64,000 nt of DNA from Pseudonocardiales bacterium (GTDB taxonomy: Bacteria; Actinomycetota; Actinomycetes; Mycobacteriales; Pseudonocardiaceae), in assembly GCA_019244165.1 (NCBI GenBank), contig JAFATA010000030.1, positions 1-64,000 of the forward strand, in the 5' to 3' direction. Shown here piece after piece: positions 25,687-34,110 of the stretch; the stretch's first letter is position 1; every line of letters begins with the position of its first letter. The notes below the pieces were generated by a model, which had not been told where the DNA came from, did no database searches, and saw only the letters and a list, made by a program, of their open reading frames with translations. The position numbers and the translations under genes are program-made.

Positions 25687-26013
25687 TCACCTTTCTCTGA
25701 GTTCAACACTTTCAGAGTAATCGAGCACGAGTCCGTTTTCGTCGGACCACCAGTGTCGTTCGATGAGTACTGGGTCACCGACACCGATATTGAGGGCTGT
25801 CGCTTGGTCGGAGGTGGGTGCGGGCTGGGCGACCACGGTGCCCGCACCGGAGGTTGACTGTACGAGACCCTCAGCTTGGAGGACTTTGAGTGCCATGGCG
25901 CGGACAGATGGTAGGAGCTGGCTAGGCCGGCGGTCGCCGCGCTCGATGCGTTGGCGGTAGTGCCGCGCGACCTGGAGGTAAGGCGGCTCCTCACGGTTGA
26001 TCATGTTAGCCAT
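25687..26013 (-). pseudogene. GntR-family regulator with deleted recognition helix and truncated C-terminus
   Basis: 108 residues. The start YLQVARHYRQRIERGD and LPSVRAMA are the GntR winged-helix opening, but the sequence jumps directly to LKVLQAEGLVQSTSGAGTVV. The roughly 15 residues that normally form the recognition helix are missing in frame. The UTRA-like ligand domain begins (GVGDPVLIERHWW) but ends after about 30 residues. In intact elements this KorSA-type protein represses transfer genes. DNA binding by this version is unlikely. Confidence 0.7.
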
Positions 26014-26051
26014 GTGATCCGGTCCCGGCGTGGTGTGAGCGTAACTAGTTT

Positions 26052-26078
26052 ATCTTAGGAGGAATTATCCTAGGAGGA
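26052..26078. promoter_or_regulatory. 12-bp direct repeats between GntR and the divergent AICE gene
   Basis: ATCTTAGGAGGA (26052-26063) and ATCCTAGGAGGA (26067-26078) repeat with a 15-base period in the divergent spacer. The position fits a GntR operator; the second copy also serves as the ribosome binding site for the ORF at 26086. Confidence 0.5.
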
Positions 26079-26085
26079 GTGGATC

Positions 26086-26196
26086 ATGAGGTTGATGGTG
26101 GATGTGTCTGAGGTTCAGTTCACGGTGGGTCGGCCGTGTGCGCCGAAGACGGATCAGGCTGGTGCTCAGCGGACGAAGAAGGGACCTGCACCTTGA
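26086..26196 (+). pseudogene. N-terminal fragment of a conserved AICE protein (VDVSEVQFTV family)
   Basis: 36 codons with an excellent RBS. The opening MRLMVDVSEVQFTVGRP and APKTDQAGAQ match the first residues of a protein family carried beside GntR regulators in actinobacterial integrative elements. After about 30 residues the similarity stops and the frame ends, where a deletion has joined it to the integrase remnant. The family function is not firmly known to me. Confidence 0.6.
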
Positions 26197-26197
26197 C

Positions 26198-26278
26198 GGA
26201 GTCCGTACTCGCGCTGGCTACCCCCACGTACGGTTGCATGATTTTCGTCACATTGTAGTCAGCTTGCTCTTTAGCTGA
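26198..26278 (+). pseudogene. tyrosine integrase remnant (box II)
   Basis: The frame reads RTRAGYPHVRLHDFRHIVVSLLFS and stops. HDFRH is the HxxR catalytic box of tyrosine recombinases, preceded by the usual AGxPxVRLHD lead-in. The catalytic Tyr and the whole N-terminal part are missing. Its place, reading toward the tRNA-Val 3' end, is where AICE integrase genes sit. Confidence 0.7.
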
Positions 26279-26350
26279 AGACTCCCCAGTCGTTACCGCA
26301 CTGTTGCTACATTTGGCCTACTTACCGATCTTGCACAAGGTAGTCCTACC

Positions 26351-26425
26351 TGGTGGGCGCAGCAGGGGTCGAACCTGCGACCTCTCGCTTGTAAGGCGAG
26401 CGCTCTTCCGCTGAGCTATGCGCCC
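26351..26425 (-). tRNA. tRNA-Val (UAC)
   Basis: Canonical cloverleaf: acceptor GGGCGCA/TGCGCCC, D-stem GCTC/GAGC, anticodon stem CTCGC/GCGAG with loop CTTACAA (anticodon TAC), T-arm GCAGG-TTCGACC-CCTGC. The terminal CCA is encoded (26351-26353). A short palindrome (26338-26351) directly 3' may help termination. Its 3' end is duplicated at 24958. Confidence 0.96.
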
Positions 26426-26460
26426 CCCGTCCGGGCCGGGGCAACCCGGGCGGCCGGTGG

Positions 26461-26925
26461 TCAGCCTGGCAGCGCGGTCAGGGCCTGCTTCCAGGCGGTC
26501 TGGTCACGAGCTTCGTGGGGCTGCTTCATCTCGGCGAAGCGAATCACGCCGTCAGTGTCTACCAGGAAGGTGCCCCGGTTAGCGATGCCAGCCGCGCCGT
26601 TAAACACCCCGTAATCCTGCGCGACCTTGCCGTGTGGCCAGAAGTCGGACAGCAGGGGAAAGCGGTAGCCCTGCTGCTCTGACCAGGCCTTGAGCGTGTA
26701 CCCCGAGTCCACGGACACCGCCAGCACCTGCACCTCGGAGTTCTGGAACTCCGCGAGGTCGTCGCGGACCTGGCAGAACTCACCGGTGCAGACCGGGCTG
26801 AAGGCAAGCGGGTAGAACACCACCAGCACGTTGGTCTTGCCGCGGAACCCCGACAGCGTCCACTCCTGATCGTTCTGATCCCTCAAGGTGAAGTCCGGGG
26901 CCTGGTCCCCGATCTCCAGCGGCAT
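26461..26925 (-). CDS. ahpE: peroxiredoxin, AhpE/BCP type
   Basis: 154 residues, thioredoxin fold. The peroxidatic Cys46 lies in FSPVCTGEFC with a second Cys five residues on, then VLAVSVDS and a conserved aromatic-rich middle. It reduces hydrogen peroxide, organic peroxides or peroxynitrite in the cytosol. In mycobacteria ahpE has the same neighbours (DUF3052 protein and divergent aceE). ATG at 26925. Confidence 0.93.
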   Translation of the reverse strand: MPLEIGDQAPDFTLRDQNDQEWTLSGFRGKTNVLVVFYPLAFSPVCTGEFCQVRDDLAEFQNSEVQVLAVSVDSGYTLKAWSEQQGYRFPLLSDFWPHGKVAQDYGVFNGAAGIANRGTFLVDTDGVIRFAEMKQPHEARDQTAWKQALTALPG

Positions 26926-26950
26926 CTGCTCAACCCTCCCATCCGGCGGT

Positions 26951-27388
26951 TCAGCGTTTGGACTTGGCCGCCTTCGGCGTGGCCAGCCTGGTGGCCGCCC
27001 AGTCGTCGCTCACACTAATGGTGGACGTCTGCGCTAGACCGACGGTAGGGGCCGCCTCGGCGATGTCCGAGGGCTCGACATGGCCGTCCCGCCCGGTCTT
27101 GGGTGTGAACACCCAGATCACTCCATTCTCAGCCAACGGCGTCCGGGCGTCGACGAGAGCGTCCACAAGATCGCCGTCCTGGTCGCGCCACCACAGCAGC
27201 ACCACATCGACGATCTCGTCGGAGTCCTCATCGACCAGGTCAGCGCCGATCACCTCCTCGATTCCCGCACGCACTTCGTCGTCGACGTCGTAGTCCCAGC
27301 CGAGTTCCTGTACGACCATGTCTGGTTCGATCCCGAGCCTCTCGGCGACGCCGAGTTTGCCGGTGTCTCCCGCCGCAGCGGCGACCAC
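26951..27388 (-). CDS. DUF3052 family protein
   Basis: 145 residues from GTG at 27388, which has GGAGG ten bases upstream; a GTG at 27397 is too close to the RBS. Acidic protein with KLGVAERLGIEPDMVVQELGWDYDVDDEVR, the DUF3052 signature, and a core VDVVLLWWRDQDGDLVDALVDA. Conserved throughout actinobacteria between ahpE and aceE (Rv2239c position). Function unknown. It shares its upstream region with the divergent aceE. Confidence 0.9.
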   Translation of the reverse strand: MVAAAAGDTGKLGVAERLGIEPDMVVQELGWDYDVDDEVRAGIEEVIGADLVDEDSDEIVDVVLLWWRDQDGDLVDALVDARTPLAENGVIWVFTPKTGRDGHVEPSDIAEAAPTVGLAQTSTISVSDDWAATRLATPKAAKSKR

Positions 27389-27661
27389 GGTGTTCACCCC
27401 TCCACAACATCGAGCCCGGCGGCAGCCGCCCGGCGATCTATTACTCGATAGCGTCCCAGCGAACACTGCAGTCCGGTGGGAGCGCAACTGCCAGCAGCGG
27501 GACACGCCGATCCAGGGCTGCCCAGCGGGATAACCTGGGGAAAACGGTGGCGCCAATCGCGAGCGTCGCCAAGCATGGGGCACGATGTCGACAGGAGCCG
27601 GCCCGACGCTGCCGCAGGCCGGCCTGCCATGACAGTTTCCAGGCGAGGAGATCCCTTGGCC

Positions 27662-30433
27662 ATGCAGAAAGATCACCGACCGGCTCGAGTGCGGGTGATC
27701 CGCGACGGGATGGCGGCACACCTGCCGGACATTGACCCGGACGAGACCGCGGAGTGGTTGGAAGCCTTCGACTCGGCGGTGCTGTCCGGGGGCAAGCAGC
27801 GGGCGCGGTATCTGATGCTGCGACTGCTCGAACGGGCTCGCGAGACCGGCGTCGGCGTGCCCGCGTTGACCAGCACGGACTACGTCAACACCATCCCTAC
27901 CGAAAACGAGCCATGGTTCCCCGGTGACGAGCACACCGAGCGACGCTACCGCGCCTGGATCCGGTGGAACGCGGCGATGATGGTGCATCGGGCCCAGCGT
28001 CCCGGGGTGGGCGTCGGCGGGCACATTTCCACCTACGCCTCCTCAGCCGCGCTCTACGAGGTGGGCTTCAACCACTTCTTCCGGGGCAAGGACCATCCCG
28101 GCGGCGGAGACCAGATTTTCATCCAGGGCCATGCGTCCCCCGGTATCTACGCTCGGGCGTTTCTGGAGGGCCGGCTGTCGGCTGCCCAGCTCGATGGGTT
28201 CCGCCAGGAGTTCTCCCACGCCGGCCCGGGTGGCGGCCTGCCGTCCTACCCCCACCCGCGGCTGATGCCAGACTTCTGGGAGTTCCCCACCGTCTCGATG
28301 GGGCTGGGTCCGATCAACGCGATCTTCCAGGCCCGGCTCAACCGCTACCTGCAGGCCCGTGGCCTCAAGGACACCTCAGACCAGCACGTGTGGGCCTTTC
28401 TCGGTGACGGTGAGATGGACGAGCCGGAGTCCCGTGGCGAGATTCAGGTCGCGGCCATTGAGGGGTTGGACAATCTCACCTTTGTGGTGAACTGCAACCT
28501 GCAGCGCCTCGATGGGCCGGTCCGGGGCAATGGCAAGATTATCCAGGAGCTGGAGTCTTTCTTCCGCGGCGCCGGCTGGAATGTCATCAAGGTGATCTGG
28601 GGTCGCGAGTGGGATGGCCTGCTCTTCGCCGACCGGCAGGGCGCGCTGGTGAACTTGATGAACATCACGGCCGACGGCGACTACCAGACCTACAAGGCCA
28701 ACGACGGTGGCTACGTGCGGGAGCACTTCTTCGGCCGTGACCCGCGCACCAAAGAACTCGTCAAAAACCTGTCCGACACCGACATCTGGAACCTCAAGCG
28801 CGGGGGGCACGACTACCGCAAGGTCTACGCCGCCTACCAAGCCGCCACCCAGCATCATGGCCAGCCCACGGTGATCCTGGCCAAGACCATCAAAGGCTAC
28901 GGCCTGGGCCCCCACTTCGAGGGCCGCAACGCCACCCACCAGATGAAAAAACTCACCCTGGAAGATCTCAAGCACTTTCGCGACGTCCAACGCATCCCCC
29001 TTTCCGACGCGCAGCTGGAGGAGAACCCCACCCTGCCGCCCTACTATCACCCGGGGCCCGACGCGCCGGAGATCCAGTACATATGCGAGCGCCGCCGGGC
29101 GCTGGGAGGGTTCCTGCCTGAGCGACGGACCAAGTCCAAGGCCCTGGTGCTGCCCGGCGACAAGGTCTACACCGTGCTGCGCCGTGGGTCGGGTAAGCAG
29201 GAGGTCGCCACCACGATGGCGTTTGTCCGGTTGCTCCGCGAGCTCGTCAAGGATCCGGAGATCGGGCCACGATTCGTGCCGATCATTCCGGACGAGGCGC
29301 GCACGTTCGGCATGGACTCGATGTTCCCCGCACAGAAGATCTACAACCCGCACGGCCAGCTCTACACCTCGGTGGACGCCGAGCTGATGCTGGCCTACCG
29401 GGAGAGCGAGCACGGCCAGATCCTGCATGAGGGCATCAACGAGGCGGGCTCCGCCGCGTCGTTCACCGCGGCGGGCACCTCCTACGCCACGCACAACGAG
29501 CCGCTAATCCCGGTCTACATCTTCTACTCGATGTTCGGTTTCCAGCGCACCGGCGACGGCCTGTGGGCGGCCGGCGACCAGATGGCCCGCGGGTTCCTGC
29601 TCGGCGCCACCGCCGGGCGCACCACGCTGGTCGGCGAGGGTTTACAGCACAACGACGGGCACTCGTTGCTGCTCGCCGCGGCCAACCCCGCGGTGGTGGC
29701 CTACGACCCGGCGTGGGGCTTCGAGATCGCCCATATCGTCCGCGACGGGCTACGCCGGATGTACGGGGAGGACGCTACCCGCGATCCGAACGTCTTCTAC
29801 TACCTCACCCTCTACAACGAGCCCTACCGCCAGCCGGAAGAACCCGCGGACCTCGACGTCGAGGCCCTGCTCCGCGGCCTGTACCGGTACGCCCCGGCAC
29901 CAGCACCGGGTCCCGGGAAACCTGCGGTGCAGTTGGCTGCCTCGGGAGTGGCGCTGCCGTGGGCACTGCGCGCCCAGGAGATGCTCGCCCAGGAATGGGG
30001 CGTGCAGGCCGATGTGTGGTCGGCGACGTCGTGGACGGAGCTGCGCCGCGAGGCTGTGGAGGTCAGCCGGCACAATCTGCTGCACCCCGAGGCCGAGCCC
30101 CGGGTGCCGCACGTGACCCGGGTGTTGCAGGACGCGGCGGGACCGCTGGTCGCGGTGTCGGACTGGATGCGCGCGGTGCCCGACCTCATCCGCCCGTGGG
30201 TACCCATCGACCTGATCACCCTGGGCACGGACGGCTTCGGTTTCTCCGACACCCGCCCGGCGGCGCGGCGACATTTCCTCGTCGACGCCGAGTCGATCAC
30301 GGTCGCCGCGCTGGCCGGGCTGGCCCGCCGCGGCGAGGTGGACCAGCAGATCGTCGTCCAGGCGGCCCGCAACTACCGCATCGACGACCCGCAAGCCGCC
30401 GGTCCGCAGACCTCCGACCCCGGGGTCGCGTGA
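27662..30433 (+). CDS. aceE: pyruvate dehydrogenase E1 component, homodimeric type (AceE)
   Basis: 923 residues. It decarboxylates pyruvate with thiamine diphosphate and passes the acetyl group to the lipoyl domain of E2. The ThDP motif begins [10 protein letters not shown] and ends NCN. The homodimeric length matches the AceE of Gram-negatives and actinobacteria. GAGGAG precedes ATG at 27662; a TTG two codons earlier is also well placed, and the longer open frame upstream lacks an RBS. It feeds acetyl-CoA to the fatty acid genes downstream. Confidence 0.96.
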   Translation: MQKDHRPARVRVIRDGMAAHLPDIDPDETAEWLEAFDSAVLSGGKQRARYLMLRLLERARETGVGVPALTSTDYVNTIPTENEPWFPGDEHTERRYRAWIRWNAAMMVHRAQRPGVGVGGHISTYASSAALYEVGFNHFFRGKDHPGGGDQIFIQGHASPGIYARAFLEGRLSAAQLDGFRQEFSHAGPGGGLPSYPHPRLMPDFWEFPTVSMGLGPINAIFQARLNRYLQARGLKDTSDQHVWAFLGDGEMDEPESRGEIQVAAIEGLDNLTFVVNCNLQRLDGPVRGNGKIIQELESFFRGAGWNVIKVIWGREWDGLLFADRQGALVNLMNITADGDYQTYKANDGGYVREHFFGRDPRTKELVKNLSDTDIWNLKRGGHDYRKVYAAYQAATQHHGQPTVILAKTIKGYGLGPHFEGRNATHQMKKLTLEDLKHFRDVQRIPLSDAQLEENPTLPPYYHPGPDAPEIQYICERRRALGGFLPERRTKSKALVLPGDKVYTVLRRGSGKQEVATTMAFVRLLRELVKDPEIGPRFVPIIPDEARTFGMDSMFPAQKIYNPHGQLYTSVDAELMLAYRESEHGQILHEGINEAGSAASFTAAGTSYATHNEPLIPVYIFYSMFGFQRTGDGLWAAGDQMARGFLLGATAGRTTLVGEGLQHNDGHSLLLAAANPAVVAYDPAWGFEIAHIVRDGLRRMYGEDATRDPNVFYYLTLYNEPYRQPEEPADLDVEALLRGLYRYAPAPAPGPGKPAVQLAASGVALPWALRAQEMLAQEWGVQADVWSATSWTELRREAVEVSRHNLLHPEAEPRVPHVTRVLQDAAGPLVAVSDWMRAVPDLIRPWVPIDLITLGTDGFGFSDTRPAARRHFLVDAESITVAALAGLARRGEVDQQIVVQAARNYRIDDPQAAGPQTSDPGVA

Positions 30434-30505
30434 GGGGATCCTCCCTGCTCGGTGGCACACACTATCGCGCGCAGCGATTCCCCGGCGCCATGCGATGCTG
30501 GCCCC

Positions 30506-31690
30506 ATGACCGTCGAGGCGGGCACCCACACGCTGCCGGCCAGCACATTGCGCAGGCTGGCACTGGCCTCCGGTGGGCTCGCCACGGCCAGCGTGGCCGA
30601 GATGGAGCGGCGTTACCCCTGGTTCCGCCGGTTGTCGGCCGACCAGCGGGCCGGGGTCCTGCTGATCACCCAGGCCAGCGTGGCGAACTTCGTCGAGTGG
30701 CTCAAAGATCCACAGCATTCGATCAGGCGCACCATCGACGCGTTTCGCACCGCTCCGCGCGATCTGACCCACTGGGTCAGCCTGCGCCAGACCGTCGAAC
30801 TGATCCGGGTCGCCACCCTGGTGTTCGAGCAGCAACTGCCCGAACTCGCCGCTGACGACGCCGAGCGCGCCGTGCTCACCGAGGCCTCACTGCGCTATAG
30901 CCGCGAGGTCGCCTTCACCGCCGCCAGCACCTACGCCGGCGCCGCTGAGGCCCGCGGAGCCTGGGACGCACGGCTGGAAGCGCTGGTGGTGGACGGCATC
31001 ATGCGCGGTGACGGCGAGGAGTCGCTGCTGTCCCGCGCGGCGGCGCTGGGGTTGGAGCCCACCGCCCCAGCGACGGTGCTCGTGGGCAATCCCCCACCGG
31101 ACGAGCCCCCGGAACTCCTCGCCGACATTCGGGGCATCGCCGTTCGCAGCGGGGGCGGGGTGCTGGTCGGTGTGCAGGGATCCCGCCTGGTGCTGGTCGC
31201 CAGCGGCAGCCTCGACCTCCCGGAAAACCATCGGTGGATGATCGATGCTTTCGGAGAGGGCCCGGTCGTCGTCGGGCCGACGGTCCCGTCGCTGGCCGAA
31301 GCGCACCGCAGCGCTGCCGACGCCCTATCCGGGCTGCGCGCGGTGGCGGCCTGGCCAACCGCACCGCGCCCGGTACCGGCCGCCGAGCTCCTTCCCGAGC
31401 GCGCGTTGGCCGGGGACCCGGAGGCCGAACGCCTGCTGGTCGATCAGGTGATGCGTCCGCTGACAGCGGCCAGCGGTGGGCTGGTCGAGACGCTGGACGC
31501 CTTCTTCTCTGCCGGTGGAGTCCTGGAGGCCTGCGCCCGGCAGTTGTTCGTGCACCCCAACACGGTCCGCTACCGGTTACGCCGGATCGCCGACATCACC
31601 GGGCGAGTGCCCGGCGACCCCCGGGATGGGCTCGTGCTGCAAGTGGGCCTGGCGGTCGGGCGGCTGGCCCGCTCCCGCGGCCTGTGGTGA
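30506..31690 (+). CDS. fasR: PucR-type regulator of fatty acid synthesis (FasR-like)
   Basis: 394 residues. A helical N-terminal region, a GGDEF-like middle part and the C-terminal PucR helix-turn-helix LEACARQLFVHPNTVRYRLRRIADITG. In Streptomyces the orthologue FasR sits directly upstream of fabDHPF and activates it; mycobacteria carry the same gene at the Rv2242 position. ATG at 30506 is chosen over earlier in-frame codons with no RBS. It probably binds the 91-base spacer before fabD, where TTGT/ACAA half sites flank a short AT-rich core. Confidence 0.85.
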   Translation: MTVEAGTHTLPASTLRRLALASGGLATASVAEMERRYPWFRRLSADQRAGVLLITQASVANFVEWLKDPQHSIRRTIDAFRTAPRDLTHWVSLRQTVELIRVATLVFEQQLPELAADDAERAVLTEASLRYSREVAFTAASTYAGAAEARGAWDARLEALVVDGIMRGDGEESLLSRAAALGLEPTAPATVLVGNPPPDEPPELLADIRGIAVRSGGGVLVGVQGSRLVLVASGSLDLPENHRWMIDAFGEGPVVVGPTVPSLAEAHRSAADALSGLRAVAAWPTAPRPVPAAELLPERALAGDPEAERLLVDQVMRPLTAASGGLVETLDAFFSAGGVLEACARQLFVHPNTVRYRLRRIADITGRVPGDPRDGLVLQVGLAVGRLARSRGLW

Positions 31691-31781
31691 TGACAAGGGG
31701 AGATTTGTAGGTATCTGACAAGGATGCGTCGGTGGACTTCGTGAGCGACAGCATCACGGCCACGGCCGGGCAGGGTGTTCA

Positions 31782-32756
31782 GTGAACGGGATGATCGCGC
31801 TGCTCGCACCCGGACAAGGTGCCCAGTCCCCCGGCATGCTCGCCCCCTGGCTGGCGCTGGACGGTGCGCCCGAGCGGGTCGCGGCGTGGTCGGAGGCCAC
31901 CGGGCTTGATCTTCAGTGGCTCGGTACGACGGCGGATGCTGAGCAGATCAGAGACACCGCGGTGACTCAGCCGCTGACCGTGGCGCTGTCGCTGCTGGCC
32001 GCTGAGGAGCTGGCACGGCGGGTGGACCTGCCAGCCGAGGCCCCGGTCGCCGGGCACTCGGTCGGTGAGCTCACCGCGGCAGCCGTGGTGGGGGTGCTCA
32101 CCGCTGACGAAGCCGTCGCGCTGGCCGCCGTCCGGGGCCAGGAAATGGCCGCTGCGTGCGCGCGGGAGCCGACCGGGATGTCCGCGGTGCTCGGGGGCGA
32201 GCCTGAGGAGATCACGGCGGTGCTGGCCGAGCTGGGGCTGGAGGCGGCCAACCACAACGGCGCCGGGCAGATCGTCGCCGCGGGCCCTACCGAGGCGCTG
32301 GCGGCACTGGCGGCACGCCAGCCTGCCCCCGCCCGGGTGGTGGCGCTGCAAGTGGCTGGGGCGTTCCACACCCGGTTCATGGCCCCAGCCGAGCACGCAC
32401 TGGCGCGGTACGCCGCCCAGCTCACCGCCAAGGACCCGGCGCGCCCGCTGCTGTCCAACGCCGAGGGCCACGTGGTGACCGAGGGCGCAGAGATGCTGCG
32501 CCGGCTGGTCGCGCAGCTGACCAAGCCGGTCCGCTGGGACCGCTGCATGGCAACGCTGCGCGCCTTGGCCGTCACCGCAACAGTCGAGCTCCCGCCCGCT
32601 GGTACGCTCTCCGCCCTGGTCAAACGAGGCCTCAAGGGCACGGCCACGCTGGCGCTGAAGGCTCCCGAGGATCTCGACAAGGTCGCCGACCTGATCTGCG
32701 CCCATTCCCAAGCCCACTCCGAAACGGAAACGGACCAATCAGGAACACTGGTATGA
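31782..32756 (+). CDS. fabD: malonyl-CoA:ACP transacylase FabD
   Basis: 324 residues. It loads malonate from CoA onto acyl carrier protein. Oxyanion GQGAQ at 11-15, nucleophile Ser93 in GHSVGE, and catalytic His196 in AFHTRFM. GTG at 31782. The stop overlaps the fabH start (ATGA). First structural gene of the FAS-II operon fabD-fabH-acpP-fabF-accD. Confidence 0.96.
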   Translation: MNGMIALLAPGQGAQSPGMLAPWLALDGAPERVAAWSEATGLDLQWLGTTADAEQIRDTAVTQPLTVALSLLAAEELARRVDLPAEAPVAGHSVGELTAAAVVGVLTADEAVALAAVRGQEMAAACAREPTGMSAVLGGEPEEITAVLAELGLEAANHNGAGQIVAAGPTEALAALAARQPAPARVVALQVAGAFHTRFMAPAEHALARYAAQLTAKDPARPLLSNAEGHVVTEGAEMLRRLVAQLTKPVRWDRCMATLRALAVTATVELPPAGTLSALVKRGLKGTATLALKAPEDLDKVADLICAHSQAHSETETDQSGTLV

Positions 32757-33745
32757 GCCCCCGCCTCCGGCAGCTCCCCCCGATCGCTGGCGCACGCATC
32801 CTTGGCTTAGGCAGCAGGCAACCCCAGCACATCGTGACCAACGCTGACATCGCCGCCCGCGGAGTGCAGACCACCGACGAGTGGATCCGCGAGCGGGTCG
32901 GCATCGTCGAACGGCACTTGGCCCGCGAAGACGAGTCAGTGGTGGACATGGCAGTCGATGCGGGCGCCAAAGCGCTTGCCGACGCCGGGCTCGCCCCCGC
33001 CGAGATCGACGCCGTGCTGGTCGCAACCTGCACCATGCCCTCACCCATCCCCAACGCGGCCGGGCAGACCGCGGAGCGGATTGGGGTGCGCGGCGCCCAC
33101 GCCTTCGATATCAACGCCGCCTGCGCCGGCTTCTGCTACGGCCTGGGCACCGCATCCGACATGATCCGCGCCGGCTCCGCGCGGCACGTGCTGGTGATCG
33201 GTGCGGAGAAGCTGTCCGACTGGGTAGACCCCACCGACCGCTCCACGTGCATCATCTTCGCCGACGGCGCGGGCGCGGTGGTGGTCGGCCCAGCCGATCC
33301 CGACGAGCGGCCCGGAATCGGCCCGATTGCCGCTGGCAGCGCAGGCGACCTAGTGGACACCATCGTGGTGGCCAACCGCCACTCCTTTATCCGCCAGGAG
33401 GGCCAGGAGGTGTACCGATGGGCGATCACGGAGATCGCCCCGGTGGCGCTGCGGGCGTTGGCGCTGGCCGGGCTCACGGCGGCGGACGTCGATGTGCTGG
33501 TGCCGCACCAGGCCAACTTGCGCATCATTGAGGCCATCGCCAAGCGCATGCGGGCAGCCGGAGCTCGCGACGACATGGTGGTGGCCGACGATATCGTGCG
33601 CTCGGGCAACACGTCCTCGGCGTCGATACCACTCGCGCTGGACCACATGCGAGCCGAAGGCAGAGTCGGCTCAGGGGACCTCGCGCTGCTGGTGGGGTTC
33701 GGTGCTGGACTGTCCTACGCGGGCCAGGCGGTGGTCCTGCCGTGA
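32753..33745 (+). CDS. fabH: 3-oxoacyl-ACP synthase III FabH
   Basis: 330 residues. It starts fatty acid chains by condensing a short or branched acyl-CoA with malonyl-ACP. Catalytic triad Cys124 (AACAGF), His252 (PHQAN) and Asn286 (SGNTSS). ATG at 32753 overlaps fabD. Presence of fabH in this operon follows the Streptomyces order, not the mycobacterial one. Confidence 0.96.
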   Translation: MSPRLRQLPPIAGARILGLGSRQPQHIVTNADIAARGVQTTDEWIRERVGIVERHLAREDESVVDMAVDAGAKALADAGLAPAEIDAVLVATCTMPSPIPNAAGQTAERIGVRGAHAFDINAACAGFCYGLGTASDMIRAGSARHVLVIGAEKLSDWVDPTDRSTCIIFADGAGAVVVGPADPDERPGIGPIAAGSAGDLVDTIVVANRHSFIRQEGQEVYRWAITEIAPVALRALALAGLTAADVDVLVPHQANLRIIEAIAKRMRAAGARDDMVVADDIVRSGNTSSASIPLALDHMRAEGRVGSGDLALLVGFGAGLSYAGQAVVLP

Positions 33746-33834
33746 CAGCCGCGGCCCAACCCCTGCCTCGCATCGGGACAATGCCTCGCGACGCGGGCTC
33801 GACCCCGATCACCGGTGACCGACAGAAGGGACCC

Positions 33835-34080
33835 ATGCCAGTGACGAACGAGGAGATTCTCCGCGGCCTCGCCAAGATTGTGCACGAGGTGGCGGGCATC
33901 GAGGAGAACGAGATCACCCCGGAAAAGTCCTTCGTGGACGAGTTGGACATTGATTCTCTGTCCATGGTGGAGATCGCCGTGCAGGTGGAAGACCACTTCG
34001 GCGTCAAGGTGCCTGACGATGTGCTGGCCAACCTCAAGACCGTGGGTGACGCGGTGGACTACGTCGCCAAGACCACATGA
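33835..34080 (+). CDS. acpP: acyl carrier protein
   Basis: 81 residues, acidic, four-helix ACP. The phosphopantetheine attachment site is Ser41 in DIDSLS. ATG at 33835 with AAGGGA upstream; the open frame extends back to the fabH stop but is not conserved-looking. The 90-base gap after fabH contains a TCACCGGTGA palindrome (33808-33817), possibly regulatory. Confidence 0.96.
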   Translation: MPVTNEEILRGLAKIVHEVAGIEENEITPEKSFVDELDIDSLSMVEIAVQVEDHFGVKVPDDVLANLKTVGDAVDYVAKTT

Positions 34081-34110
34081 CGCCGACGTACTTCACCCCG
34101 CGGAGGCGTG

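Larger units (their letters stand above)
24958..26425. mobile_element. relic of an actinobacterial integrative element in tRNA-Val
   Basis: Bounded on the right by an intact tRNA-Val and on the left by a 31-base copy of the tRNA 3' end (29 of 31 identical), the signature of site-specific integration. Between them lie an integrase C-terminal stub next to the tRNA, the N-terminus of a conserved AICE protein (VDVSEVQFTV), a damaged GntR regulator divergent from it, and a small membrane protein. No replication, excisionase or transfer gene remains, so it should be immobile. Confidence 0.7.

Noticed and set aside
31691-31781. a defined FasR operator
   Set aside because: Only a weak TTGT/ACAA dyad is visible; not enough to claim a binding site.
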